Shown piece by piece: positions 26,098-33,984 of a stretch of 35,238 nucleotides of DNA. The position numbers were made by a program, and so were the translations under genes. The notes under the pieces were generated by a model. The model saw only the letters and a program-made list of their open reading frames with translations, was not told the origin of the DNA and did not search any database. Source of the DNA: a virus; the IMG/VR virus record IMGVR_UViG_3300044980_000156, positions 1 through 35,238 of that record; one strand, 5' to 3'. Positions within the stretch are counted from its first letter, which is position 1. Every line of letters starts with the position of its first letter.

Positions 26098-26553
26098 TTA
26101 CTGACCCGCAGCCACTACCCCCGTTGGAGGGTTTGGGACGCGTGCCGCCGTATAAATATCGTAGCTGGTCGGAGGCGTGCCCGTGGTGGGGCCGACCCAA
26201 GTCAGTACGATATTCCCTTTCGGTCCGGGCACTGCGGAGACGGATTGCGATCCGCTGCCCGCGGTGGTTCCAGTCCATCCCGGAATGCTTTGCCCTTGCG
26301 CGTCGACGGCCGTCACTTCATACGAACAAGTCGACGTCGCCGGGCAAGTGGTATCCGTGTAGGTCACAGTTGGTGCCGTGACCGACGTCAAAAGCGTGTA
26401 GCCGCTCGTGGCCTGGCCAAAGAGCAGCCGCCAGGGAGCCGCCCAAAATATAAGCAACCCCGCAAAAATGACGATCCCGATCCATCGCGTGCGTTTCACT
26501 TGCAAAAATGCGGCAACTGCCGTTCCGATCCATCGCGTGAACTTGTTTTTCAT
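26098..26553 (-). CDS. Membrane-anchored fibronectin-III-like protein (151 aa)
   Basis: A membrane segment (IGIVIFAGLLIFWAAPWRLLF, about residues 25-45) follows a basic, amphipathic N-terminus. The rest is a beta-sandwich-like domain with alternating Thr/Val/Tyr (YTLLTSVTAPTVTYTD, PKGNIVLTWVGPT, SYDIYTA) that fits a fibronectin type III or Ig-like fold, including a conserved-looking Trp in ILVTW position. Two cysteines (DTTCPATSTCSY) may form a disulphide. It is probably displayed on the outside of the membrane or virion. ATGA overlap with the upstream zinc-ribbon gene. Confidence 0.6.
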   Translation of the reverse strand: MKNKFTRWIGTAVAAFLQVKRTRWIGIVIFAGLLIFWAAPWRLLFGQATSGYTLLTSVTAPTVTYTDTTCPATSTCSYEVTAVDAQGQSIPGWTGTTAGSGSQSVSAVPGPKGNIVLTWVGPTTGTPPTSYDIYTAARVPNPPTGVVAAGQ

Positions 26554-26750
26554 TTTCCTTCCCTTTCGCGAGATTTGAGAAGTTCCATCAGCATTTCCGC
26601 TGTTGGGACTTGATACTCTTTACCATGATTCTTGCAGATTGCAATTACGCAAATCGCGTATCGCTGGCCGTCGCTGTCCCGCTTCATTCGCAGCGGCCGG
26701 TTGCATTCTGGGCAGTACAGAAAAAACGTGACTCGCGCGGCATAGCTCAC
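26550..26750 (-). CDS. Small zinc-ribbon protein (66 aa)
   Basis: The start is GTG 26750. CPEC lies at residues 13-16, and two further cysteines occur in CVIAIC near residue 35. This gives four Cys in a C-x2-C-x17-18-C-x4-C arrangement, a likely zinc ribbon. The rest is polar. Its place directly after the spike candidate and before a membrane FN3-like protein is unexpected for a nucleic-acid binder. Function is unknown. Confidence 0.55.
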   Translation of the reverse strand: MSYAARVTFFLYCPECNRPLRMKRDSDGQRYAICVIAICKNHGKEYQVPTAEMLMELLKSREREGK

Positions 26751-26756
26751 CGCCGC

Positions 26757-29700
26757 TCACTGCTGCAAAAGCCGTATATGTAGATCGTAGACCATCGCCG
26801 TCAGGCCGGTGGACGCATACCCAAACGCGTAGCTAATCGTCGCGCCTGCCTCGCAGTTCACAAGGAACGGCATCCCCTGCGAGTAGCTGGTGAGCACGTT
26901 GCTCCCGTTGGCTGCGTTGTCGATCGCCGTCCCCGCCGGCCAGATCGTGTAGTTGATATTCTGGGCGGTAAACGTGGTGCCGTCCGGCGTGGTGTACGTG
27001 ATCTGCAGCGGCCCCAGTGAAGATGTAGCGGTGGCCGCAGTTGTAACTTTTGCGTTCCACGAAAGCAAATAGTTGGTGCCTGTGACAGGGCTTGCGGGGC
27101 AGGTAAGAATCGATGTGGTGCCGATGGCCGCGCTTTGCGTCACCTTGTCAACAGCGGTGACAGTTCCAGTCCCGCCGCTCGTTTGGCACGTGGGGCAACT
27201 GATTGCCGGAGTAGATCCGCCGCTTGAAACGATGGGAGCCGATGCCGTGACCGCCGTGACTGCCCCAGCTGCGTTATCGTCGCAAGTCTGCCAGTTGTTT
27301 CCCCCTGCCGCCGGGCTGATCAGGACTGAGGTTAGGCAAATTGTGCCGCCGCCCGGCAGACTCCAAGTGGAAACGCCATTGATCGTTTCGGACGAAAAAG
27401 GGACAAGGGTTGAGGCGGCCGCATTGGTGTTGAAAATATTAATGTTCTGGCCGGTGTATCCCACGGCGGTCTGCAGGGTGTAGTTTCCCGCCCCGAAATT
27501 CAATACTTGGTAAGCGTCCGCGTCCTGCTGCTGCGGGCACGCGATCGTCCCTTGCACGCTGATATTGGCGAGGCTCGATTCGCTGGGCGCGTTGTGCATC
27601 GTCACGGTTGTGCCGGTGACGGAGGTTAGATAGAAATTCCCGTTGTATCCCGCCGGCGTCACGCCGGCCACTGTCACCCAGGATCCGGCTATGCAGTTGG
27701 CCGGAGTGGCCGCAACGGTGATCACGTTTTGCGTAGCACTGGACGTTCCCGAAACCGTCGCCGTAGGGGCGAGGGCGGCGGCGACGTAAACCGTAGCCGA
27801 TGAAAAATCCTGATTCCCGTACAGCCGGTTGATCGCTCTTTTGATGTAAGGCGCTTCGTAGTTGATGATTCCGTTATCTTGGATGTGCAGTTTATCAGTG
27901 GTATAAAAGTCCGTGGTGTTGTTTTGCGCGCCGTTCGCGCCCAATTGAGATGTGCCGGCAACATCCACAAATGCATCAGCGAACAAGCGCCAATTTTGCC
28001 GCAGCCAGGTGTTGAGGGAATTCTTGATCGCGTCGCCGTGCCCGTCGAGGATGCCGGCGACGATCGTTTTCCATCCCACAGCGTGCCGATTCTGAGCCCA
28101 TTGCACCATTCCGCCCTGGATCACTCCCAAAACGTTGTCATTCGTCCCGCAGAATGCGCAGATGGCGACGTTTCCGTAGCTGTAGGGATAGAACAGAGGA
28201 TCGATCGCCTGGCCGCCCGCCGGAACCATGTTTCCGTTCAGAGTTCGCCCGCCGAGCGCTTGATTCGTCACCGAAAAAGTCGTGTTGAGGCCGAACAGAT
28301 AACCCGTGTAGGAATTTGCCGGCAGTGGGGTTACGCCGGCGCAAGGGCCGCAGGATAGCGAATCTCCGTCAACGGCGAGCGTCGGTTCGCTGGAACTATT
28401 AATGTCAATCGGTTTGTAGGGGGACTGATTGACCGCTCGCGCGTTCAGCATGTTGTTTACGAATACGGTGTTTTCCTGAATTTCAGTGGCCGTTAGAGCT
28501 CGATTATAAAAAATGGCGTAATAGATTTGCGTGCCGTTCGAGGCAAAGTTGCAAAGTTGCGCCGCCCAGTTCGTGCAACTGGCCGATGCAATGCCCCCCA
28601 GCTGATAGTTTCCAGATGTTTGATGCCCCGCGCCCGTGCCAAGACCTTCCAAAATATACGAATTTGCGGCCGTTCCGTTGATGTAGAACAGATCATTCGA
28701 AGCCGACACCATATCCCACGCGATGCTTGCGTAGGATCCGGTGCCAATCGCCGCGCGCGGATACGGCCCAACGCCGTTTGGCGGCGCAGTATCTACATTT
28801 CCAGCCACATAGCGGAGATTGTGCTCCGATGCATAGCCCGTGATGATGCTATCGTTCGTCCCCCCAACACGCGTCGGCGAAAGTAAGATCATATTCGCCG
28901 CAGCGCCGTTGCCGGCGATCAGGCTTCCGCCATTGCCGCTCCCGGGAATAAAAAATAGCTGGATGGTCAACGCGGAATTTAAGGCAGCCGGTAAATTGAC
29001 TGCCCCCGTCCCAGGGAAAAGAACGCCCCCTGTGTTCGCGATCATCGTTGGCGCAGTTCCCACCGTTCCGGTCGCATTGTTGCCATTCCCGGAATAGTCC
29101 ACCAGTGCGCCCGGGGTTTCGGTGGGCAGCATCCTGTATTCCGCCATCAAACCCGATTGAACAGGAACGGCGTTCAGTCCAGGCGTGCCCGGAATCGATC
29201 CCGATCCGCTGATGCTGATCCAATTCGTCTGACACGTCCCACCGGAAGGGGCCGCGCTATCAAGCACCTGCCCGGCTGTGGGATTTGCGGTTGGCTGCAA
29301 TAGAGCGCAAGGACTAGCCGGACCGATCGACGACGGCCCCGAGAAGATCGCAAACTCATTTGCCGCGGGACTTCCAGTCGTCGTTACGGTTCCAAGGCTG
29401 GCGAAATTCGTCAACTTCCGCGCTGCGGCATTTAACGTAGCGCTGATGTCCACCGTCCCGCCAGTAATCGCGATGGTGACGGAAAAAGTCTGAGGCCCAG
29501 TTCCGAAAGGCCCTGGAATTCCGCCTTGATTGGAATTGACGGTGATCAGCCATGCACTTCCTGCTGGCAGGATCTGCGAATTGTTTCCGAAATTCGCGGA
29601 AAAGTGTCCATTGGAATCGAGCTGGACGGTGTTGATCTGCCCGGAATAGGGAAGCACGACCCCGTTGTTATTTAACGTCCATCCACCAGGCGATCCCGGG

Positions 29701-29864
29701 ACGAGAACGGCGCTCATCGTTCCATTGCCATACGGGATCCCGTTCGGATCGGTGACGGTCGCCGTGACGGTTGTGAATGGATTCGTAGTCGATGAGACAG
29801 CCGCCGGAGACGCAAAAAGAAAAGCCCCGGCGAGTACCAGGGCTGCAGCAAAGATTTTTTTCAT
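26757..29864 (-). CDS. Spike/receptor-binding candidate with LamG-like and SGNH-hydrolase domains (1035 aa)
   Basis: A Sec signal peptide is visible at residues 1-24 (KKIFAAALVLAGAFLFASPA). The N-terminal region TVTATVTDPNGIPYGNG is a beta domain. Residues about 240-475 resemble a LamG/concanavalin fold (MAEYRML...DYSGNGNNATG; later FYNRALTATEIQ). About 495-690 is an SGNH hydrolase: AVDGDSLS with Ser502, GTND with Asn575, and DKLH with Asp657/His660. The rest (700-1035) is Ser/Thr/Gly-rich beta sequence. It would bind and de-esterify (deacetylate) host surface polysaccharide, as tail-spike proteins do. A secretion signal on a virion protein is unusual and suggests that the protein is exported before assembly or meets the particle membrane. 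The gene starts after the GGYAA hairpin and a purine-rich ribosome binding site. Confidence 0.8.
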   Translation of the reverse strand: MKKIFAAALVLAGAFLFASPAAVSSTTNPFTTVTATVTDPNGIPYGNGTMSAVLVPGSPGGWTLNNNGVVLPYSGQINTVQLDSNGHFSANFGNNSQILPAGSAWLITVNSNQGGIPGPFGTGPQTFSVTIAITGGTVDISATLNAAARKLTNFASLGTVTTTGSPAANEFAIFSGPSSIGPASPCALLQPTANPTAGQVLDSAAPSGGTCQTNWISISGSGSIPGTPGLNAVPVQSGLMAEYRMLPTETPGALVDYSGNGNNATGTVGTAPTMIANTGGVLFPGTGAVNLPAALNSALTIQLFFIPGSGNGGSLIAGNGAAANMILLSPTRVGGTNDSIITGYASEHNLRYVAGNVDTAPPNGVGPYPRAAIGTGSYASIAWDMVSASNDLFYINGTAANSYILEGLGTGAGHQTSGNYQLGGIASASCTNWAAQLCNFASNGTQIYYAIFYNRALTATEIQENTVFVNNMLNARAVNQSPYKPIDINSSSEPTLAVDGDSLSCGPCAGVTPLPANSYTGYLFGLNTTFSVTNQALGGRTLNGNMVPAGGQAIDPLFYPYSYGNVAICAFCGTNDNVLGVIQGGMVQWAQNRHAVGWKTIVAGILDGHGDAIKNSLNTWLRQNWRLFADAFVDVAGTSQLGANGAQNNTTDFYTTDKLHIQDNGIINYEAPYIKRAINRLYGNQDFSSATVYVAAALAPTATVSGTSSATQNVITVAATPANCIAGSWVTVAGVTPAGYNGNFYLTSVTGTTVTMHNAPSESSLANISVQGTIACPQQQDADAYQVLNFGAGNYTLQTAVGYTGQNINIFNTNAAASTLVPFSSETINGVSTWSLPGGGTICLTSVLISPAAGGNNWQTCDDNAAGAVTAVTASAPIVSSGGSTPAISCPTCQTSGGTGTVTAVDKVTQSAAIGTTSILTCPASPVTGTNYLLSWNAKVTTAATATSSLGPLQITYTTPDGTTFTAQNINYTIWPAGTAIDNAANGSNVLTSYSQGMPFLVNCEAGATISYAFGYASTGLTAMVYDLHIRLLQQ

Positions 29865-29887
29865 TGTATTCTCTTCCCTTCCCTTTT

Positions 29888-29922
29888 ACCGCGAAAACGC
29901 CCCTTACCGGGGCCTTTCGCTC
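29888..29922 (-). ncRNA. GGYAA-loop leader hairpin, copy 3, with compensatory changes
   Basis: On the minus strand this 35-nt element aligns without gaps to copies 1 and 2 and differs at four positions. One T-A pair in the stem became G-C (positions 10 and 24), one G-C pair became G-T (position 26), and the loop GGCAA became GGTAA. The bulged G and the flanks GAG and GGTAA are unchanged. It fills the gap between the genes ending at 29932 and starting at 29864. Confidence 0.75.
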
Positions 29923-29931
29923 AAAATCTCC

Positions 29932-31107
29932 CTACTGATAGTTCACCGTGAAATCGATCGAGGCGCTGCTCGCCTTCACGCAAATTCCATTCAGAAAAAG
30001 ATTGTCGTAAATCTCGGGCGGCGGTGTCGTCGTGGCGATCGAGGTGATCACCGAAACCACGTTCGTCGCCGGCGTGCCCGTGCAACTTCCCGGCACGAGA
30101 TCGAATAGCGTGATCGTACCGGCGGCTGGCGTGCCGATCACCACGGAGTGCACGGTTCCCGGGCCGGGTTTAATCTCCGTCGCCGTCGTGCTCGCCAAAT
30201 GCGAATAGCTGTTCGGCATCTGGAAGCCTGGCGGCAGGAAAATATAGTCCATCGTGAAGACGTTCGCATTGGCCCCGCCGGCGGTGTAATCGATCAGCAC
30301 GTTCACGCATGGAAGAGCCGGGACATCGAAAAATTGAGCGCCCGCGCTCGTGGACGGCGTGAAGGTAAGATTGGTGGGATTGACATTCGTCGACGGAGAG
30401 CACTCCACAACGATCGTCGAACCGGACGGCCCCGAACCGCCTACATAGGCAAACGAAATATAGCCGTACGCGCTTCCCAAAGGGGTTTGCGAAACCCCGG
30501 AAACCACGCTCACGCCAGCCGGCGCGTTCGCTGCAATCACTTTATCCAGTTGCGCGACTTGATAGGCTCCCACGGTTTGCACTGGCTCGGCCTGCGAACC
30601 TGAATAACTGAGTAAAAAAGTTCCGGTGTTGGGAACGCAAGTGATCTGAACTTCCACGGTGGGGAAATATCCCGATGCCGTGACCGCGGCGTTCGATCCT
30701 ACGCCGGCCTGGCCTTGCGTTGAGGTATCGGAAATCAGGTACGTTGTCCCGCTGCTATCCACACCGTAAATTGCCATCGCCATCGAAGCCACGCCACTCG
30801 TCTTCGCGTAGGCGTGATGCTGCGTTTGGTTGCGATTGTTCACGGGAAAGGTTTGCGTCGATCCCGTGCAAGCTGTCCCTGCGGGCGCTAATGTTTGCTG
30901 GACTGGAACGATGCTTACCGGCGTCTGCGCCATCGCGGAACGCGCGGTAAATCCCGCAAGAGCGAATAGGACGACGAGCGAGCCGCCCAGCTTTGCCAGC
31001 CGTTTTTTCAGCGAGGGAATGAAGGCGCGCGGCGTCTTCCGGTTGCGCAGGGCTTTTTTGATTCCCTGAATTTGCTTGTCTTTCGGAATATTTAATTTTC
31101 TAGGCAT
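29932..31107 (-). CDS. Large signal-peptide protein, virion or adhesion candidate (391 aa)
   Basis: The first 40 residues are strongly basic, then LGGSLVVLFALAGFTARS and AMA-Q form a signal peptide with a long n-region. The mature part is a Gly/Thr/Ser/Val-rich beta protein with several cysteines. Its C-terminal 150 residues contain TVHSVVIGTPAAGTITLFD, a pattern common in phage structural beta-sandwich proteins. No enzyme motif is visible. The gene lies between the capsid-like cluster and the spike candidate, so a base or stalk of the attachment apparatus is plausible. The start ATG 31107 lies six bases after the previous stop. Confidence 0.65.
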   Translation of the reverse strand: MPRKLNIPKDKQIQGIKKALRNRKTPRAFIPSLKKRLAKLGGSLVVLFALAGFTARSAMAQTPVSIVPVQQTLAPAGTACTGSTQTFPVNNRNQTQHHAYAKTSGVASMAMAIYGVDSSGTTYLISDTSTQGQAGVGSNAAVTASGYFPTVEVQITCVPNTGTFLLSYSGSQAEPVQTVGAYQVAQLDKVIAANAPAGVSVVSGVSQTPLGSAYGYISFAYVGGSGPSGSTIVVECSPSTNVNPTNLTFTPSTSAGAQFFDVPALPCVNVLIDYTAGGANANVFTMDYIFLPPGFQMPNSYSHLASTTATEIKPGPGTVHSVVIGTPAAGTITLFDLVPGSCTGTPATNVVSVITSIATTTPPPEIYDNLFLNGICVKASSASIDFTVNYQ

Positions 31108-31113
31108 CTTGTC

Positions 31114-31830
31114 TCACCAGGCGACGGAACGATCCGTCGCTTCGAATTGATCGTCCCACGTCCGCGGATAGAAATATCCGCCCAGGAGCGCGCCTACTTC
31201 CTCGCCAGACACGGGAAGCGACACATTCTGAAAAACCCACTGGATGATGTCATTTTCAAAAATGCGGATCCCGGAGATGCGCGCCGGGCTGGCGATAAGG
31301 CCGTAGGACGCGAGCACATTCTGATAGTTGCGCTCGGCAAAGCCTCCCGTATTCGGCCCTGCGCTGGGATTGCGCACGATCTGCCAGATCGCGGCCCCGG
31401 AAAAATCGGACCATGCGCCGCCTACCACCACGTTTGCGATGCGATTCAGCACGCCGTTTCGGCCTGGCGGGCAGGTGATCGAAACGACTGTGTGATACAA
31501 GCCATCCGCGGCGGGGATGAGAATTCCGCCGCCAAGATGGAAAGATTCGGAGTCCGGCGGTTCGATCAGCCACGGCGCGGCGATCAGCCGCGTGGAGCGC
31601 TGGACTTGCTGCATCACGCTCTGAACGGAATTGATCGCGTCGATCGTGGGATCGTCGGAAGCCGCCGGCGCGGCGGGCGGACGCAGCACTAGATTCGGCT
31701 GGATGGAGCGATCGGCGCGCCGCTTATACGGCCAGATGGTTTTCTCGATCGAAGACGCGGCCGCGTCCGTCCCGTTCGGTTGCCCGGCGGCGTCCGATGG
31801 GCTTGTGGTAACGAGTGTTTCGTAGGCCAT
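31114..31830 (-). CDS. Capsid-like beta protein with GYFYP terminus (238 aa)
   Basis: A soluble beta-rich protein. The central part (ITCPPGRNGVLNRIANVVVG, later AAIWQIVRNPSAG and IRIFENDIIQWVF) and the end VGALLGGYFYPR form a recurrent pattern I associate with phage minor structural proteins. Its C-terminal GGYFYPR fits the final-strand motif of the two preceding genes (F-x-G-Y). The N-terminal 75 residues are less structured. ATG 31830 follows GGAGAAGC at the end of the previous gene. It is a candidate minor capsid or vertex protein. The fold is inferred, not shown. Confidence 0.6.
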   Translation of the reverse strand: MAYETLVTTSPSDAAGQPNGTDAAASSIEKTIWPYKRRADRSIQPNLVLRPPAAPAASDDPTIDAINSVQSVMQQVQRSTRLIAAPWLIEPPDSESFHLGGGILIPAADGLYHTVVSITCPPGRNGVLNRIANVVVGGAWSDFSGAAIWQIVRNPSAGPNTGGFAERNYQNVLASYGLIASPARISGIRIFENDIIQWVFQNVSLPVSGEEVGALLGGYFYPRTWDDQFEATDRSVAW

Positions 31831-31831
31831 G

Positions 31832-32335
31832 TTAGCTTCTCCACCAGGCCGAATAGCCGAAGAGACTTACGCTCACGGTGTTCGGATTCGCGCCGTCGAG
31901 ATTTTGGATCCGGCAATTCACGGGCGAACCGTTGGCGATGAAGTGCGGAATTTTCAGCAAGCCAGGTTCCTTGCCGTTCGTCGTGAAGAGAACCTGATCC
32001 ACGCCGTATTTTCCCCACTTGTACCCGAGCAAATCTTCGTAGATGAGCGCGCGAAAGGAACCGGATGCCGCGGCAAGGCCGGACGTGGCATGCGCCAGAA
32101 TCGCGACCAGCCAGAAATCCTCTTGGACGGTCACGCGCGCGAGGTCCGTTTCTCCGGCCGTCAAAATGAGCGGTTGAAACGCGTACCAGTAGAGATGCGC
32201 GCCGGCGAGAGAGAGCCGAACCCATTGCGGCGGAACCCATCCCGACGAAACGAGTTTTCTGCGATTCTGCCAGGCCCCGAGCGTGGGAGACATTCTCGCG
32301 CCGGGTACATGGCCTTGCGTCCAGGGATTAATCAT
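31832..32335 (-). CDS. Capsid-like beta protein (167 aa)
   Basis: A 167-residue beta-rich protein with Trp/Pro-rich N-terminus. The strands TDLARVTVQEDFWLVAILAH, PVNCRIQNLDGANP and NTVSVSLFGYSAWW follow the same order as in the 202-aa neighbour and in the 115-aa protein at 11642. The last strand ends in F-G-Y. The size fits a single jelly-roll capsid protein (the small MCP of P23-77-like viruses is about the same length). The ribosome binding site is AAAGGATAGCACGGA. Homology is by eye only. Confidence 0.65.
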   Translation of the reverse strand: MINPWTQGHVPGARMSPTLGAWQNRRKLVSSGWVPPQWVRLSLAGAHLYWYAFQPLILTAGETDLARVTVQEDFWLVAILAHATSGLAAASGSFRALIYEDLLGYKWGKYGVDQVLFTTNGKEPGLLKIPHFIANGSPVNCRIQNLDGANPNTVSVSLFGYSAWWRS

Positions 32336-32350
32336 TCCGTGCTATCCTTT

Positions 32351-32419
32351 CGCTCCGGCAACGCGTGCGGCCACAAGCCTGAAAATCCTCAAGGTTAACA
32401 CTGCGACGGAGCGCGTTGC
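32351..32419 (-). promoter_or_regulatory. Interleaved inverted repeats in the gap between two capsid-like genes
   Basis: CGCTCCG (32351-32357) matches CGGAGCG (32407-32413) and GCAACGCG (32358-32365) matches CGCGTTGC (32412-32419). The two stems interleave in the order X Y X' Y', so the RNA could form a pseudoknot or two alternative hairpins. The 98-base gap has no gene. Confidence 0.35.
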
Positions 32420-32433
32420 TTTTCCCTCGCGAA

Positions 32434-33042
32434 TTACTGTTGTGACGGCACCGCGCCCAGCTGCGCGGCTTGCGCGGCCGGGAACAGCTTATATCCCCAA
32501 AAACTGATCTGGATCGTGTTGGCCGCGCCGCTCGTATTCACGATCGAAATGTTGTACACGCGCTTTTTGGGGAGAAGCTGCGGGATCAAGCCCGCCGGAA
32601 ATGGAAGCTGCGCGCTGCCGGCGAAGAGATCGATATTCACGGGCGCACTCATCCAGGAAAGGCCGCCGGACCCGCCCTCGGTGACGTTCACCGTCGCGAG
32701 CGCGCTCGTGTAGTCCGCCAGCAACATCAAAAGCTGGAAATCGGCGTCGCTATCGATTTGAATCGTCTGCGCGATGGTTCCATTTCCCGCGAAGGTGAAA
32801 TTCGCGATGTAGTGGAACATTTTCGCGATATAGAGATTTCCCCCGAGTTCCTGCAGTTGCGGATCGTTCATCAATTCGTTCAATTGATCCTGCGAAAGCG
32901 GCGCGCCCTGCGAAGCGCCCATCGGCACGGGCAAACGCCTTGCATGATCCAGCGCGAATCGATCCACGTCCAGCATCGACTTGAATTCTGCGATCACATC
33001 CTTAAACTTTTCGTTCGTATCCACGGTAGAAAATCCCTTCAT
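32434..33042 (-). CDS. Capsid-like beta protein (202 aa)
   Basis: The N-terminal 90 residues are helical and charged (KFKDVIAEFKSMLDVDRFALD), followed by a beta-rich domain. The order TIAQTIQIDSDADFQL, then LLPKKRVYNISIVN, then TIQISFWGYKLFP is shared with the 167- and 115-residue proteins. Position two genes after the membrane protein and immediately after the 253-residue protein suggests a capsid role. It could be a second capsid protein or vertex component. The ATG at 33042 has only a weak ribosome binding site. Confidence 0.65.
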   Translation of the reverse strand: MKGFSTVDTNEKFKDVIAEFKSMLDVDRFALDHARRLPVPMGASQGAPLSQDQLNELMNDPQLQELGGNLYIAKMFHYIANFTFAGNGTIAQTIQIDSDADFQLLMLLADYTSALATVNVTEGGSGGLSWMSAPVNIDLFAGSAQLPFPAGLIPQLLPKKRVYNISIVNTSGAANTIQISFWGYKLFPAAQAAQLGAVPSQQ

Positions 33043-33063
33043 CGCTCGCCTGCGTACTGCGTG

Positions 33064-33134
33064 CGGGCCGCGGCGCCTTCGCGCTTACGGCCCGCGATCG
33101 AGTTTTCTCGGCGTCCGCGCAATGCCACGCCGAG
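33064..33134 (-). promoter_or_regulatory. Two strong hairpins in the gap after the major capsid candidate
   Basis: CGGGCCG/CGGCCCG (33064-33070, 33088-33094) encloses a nested GCGC-CTTC-GCGC. CTCGGCGT/ACGCCGAG (33107-33114, 33127-33134) forms a second 8-bp stem. No T-run follows on the minus strand, so they are more likely stability or processing elements than terminators. They could set different amounts of the upstream and downstream proteins. Confidence 0.5.
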
Positions 33135-33156
33135 GGTCCGCACGCGGTTCCAGTTT

Positions 33157-33918
33157 CTAGAGAACCGCGCGCGCCTTTTGACCTTCCAGGTATACGAACG
33201 CATTGATTCCCGTCCCGATGGGCACGGTGTTGTTTGCGTCCGTAGTGAAGCCCGTGGCTTGCGCCCAGGCCGCCTGCGTGGGATCGACTTCGACCCTGAA
33301 CGCCTGTTGCTGCGCGATCAGGATTCCATCGATATTCGGGAACTGGTCGACGCCGGGAGTTCCGTCGCATCCGGGATCCGTCAAACGGAATCCCTGGTGC
33401 TCCGAAGGCAGCCCATTGCCCACAGCCCCGATGATCGTGGTCGCCGCCGTGGCGCCAAATTGCTGCGCCCACACGCCGCCGCCTGCCGGCAATTTCGCCA
33501 GCACGCCCACCACAAAGAACGACTTCGTGGAAATGAAGAAGTTCACGATGGTCTGGCTTCCGAAGCGAACCATATCGAACTGGTTCACGTTGTTATCGAC
33601 GAATACGGTGATCCCGCGAACAAGCATGCGCTCCGGTGCCTGCAACTGCGCCGATTGCTGCATGCTCGTCATTTGCAGGGTTTTCGTCACGGTCGCGCCG
33701 CCGGTGATGGTGAATGGATTGTTCTGCGGGATCGTGAAGAGGACTTGCTTCACGACGGCCGTGGAAACCGCCACTCCGTAGTAATCCCATTCCGGTTGCA
33801 CGACGAAATCGCCGAGGCCCGCCGCCAGCATGTTGCGCAGGCGGAATTTAGGCCGTCCGATTTCGTGCGCCGAAAGTTCCTGCAAATGCGAAAAGCATTT
33901 TGCGTTGAGATGTTTCAT
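33157..33918 (-). CDS. Major capsid protein candidate (253 aa)
   Basis: A 253-residue soluble beta-rich protein with a conspicuous N-terminal segment (HEIGRPKFRLRNMLAAGLGD). Reasons to propose a major capsid protein: an excellent ribosome binding site (AAAGGAGCACCGAACA), a leader hairpin before it and two hairpins after it (as in genes with separately controlled high expression), a position at the head of the capsid-like cluster, and a size near that of the PM2 major capsid protein P2 (269 residues). No HK97-type features are seen. A double or single jelly roll is possible. A structure prediction would be decisive. Confidence 0.55.
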   Translation of the reverse strand: MKHLNAKCFSHLQELSAHEIGRPKFRLRNMLAAGLGDFVVQPEWDYYGVAVSTAVVKQVLFTIPQNNPFTITGGATVTKTLQMTSMQQSAQLQAPERMLVRGITVFVDNNVNQFDMVRFGSQTIVNFFISTKSFFVVGVLAKLPAGGGVWAQQFGATAATTIIGAVGNGLPSEHQGFRLTDPGCDGTPGVDQFPNIDGILIAQQQAFRVEVDPTQAAWAQATGFTTDANNTVPIGTGINAFVYLEGQKARAVL

Positions 33919-33936
33919 TGTTCGGTGCTCCTTTCT

Positions 33937-33953
33937 CCCGGCCCGTAGCCGGG
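33937..33953 (-). promoter_or_regulatory. Leader hairpin of the major capsid candidate
   Basis: CCCGGC (33937-33942) and GCCGGG (33948-33953) pair around a five-base loop. It ends on the minus strand a few bases before the GAAAGGAG ribosome binding site of the gene starting at 33918. A 5' mRNA-stabilising hairpin is typical of highly expressed phage capsid genes. Confidence 0.45.
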
Positions 33954-33984
33954 GACGTTGTTACTGCATGAAACTGCATCGCCG

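Noticed and set aside
26757-29864. Tape measure protein
   Set aside because: It is the longest ORF, but it has a signal peptide, LamG-like and SGNH motifs, and none of the helical repeats of tape measures.
33107-33134. Rho-independent terminator after the capsid candidate
   Set aside because: The stem is strong, but on the transcribed strand it is followed by A-rich, not T-rich, sequence.
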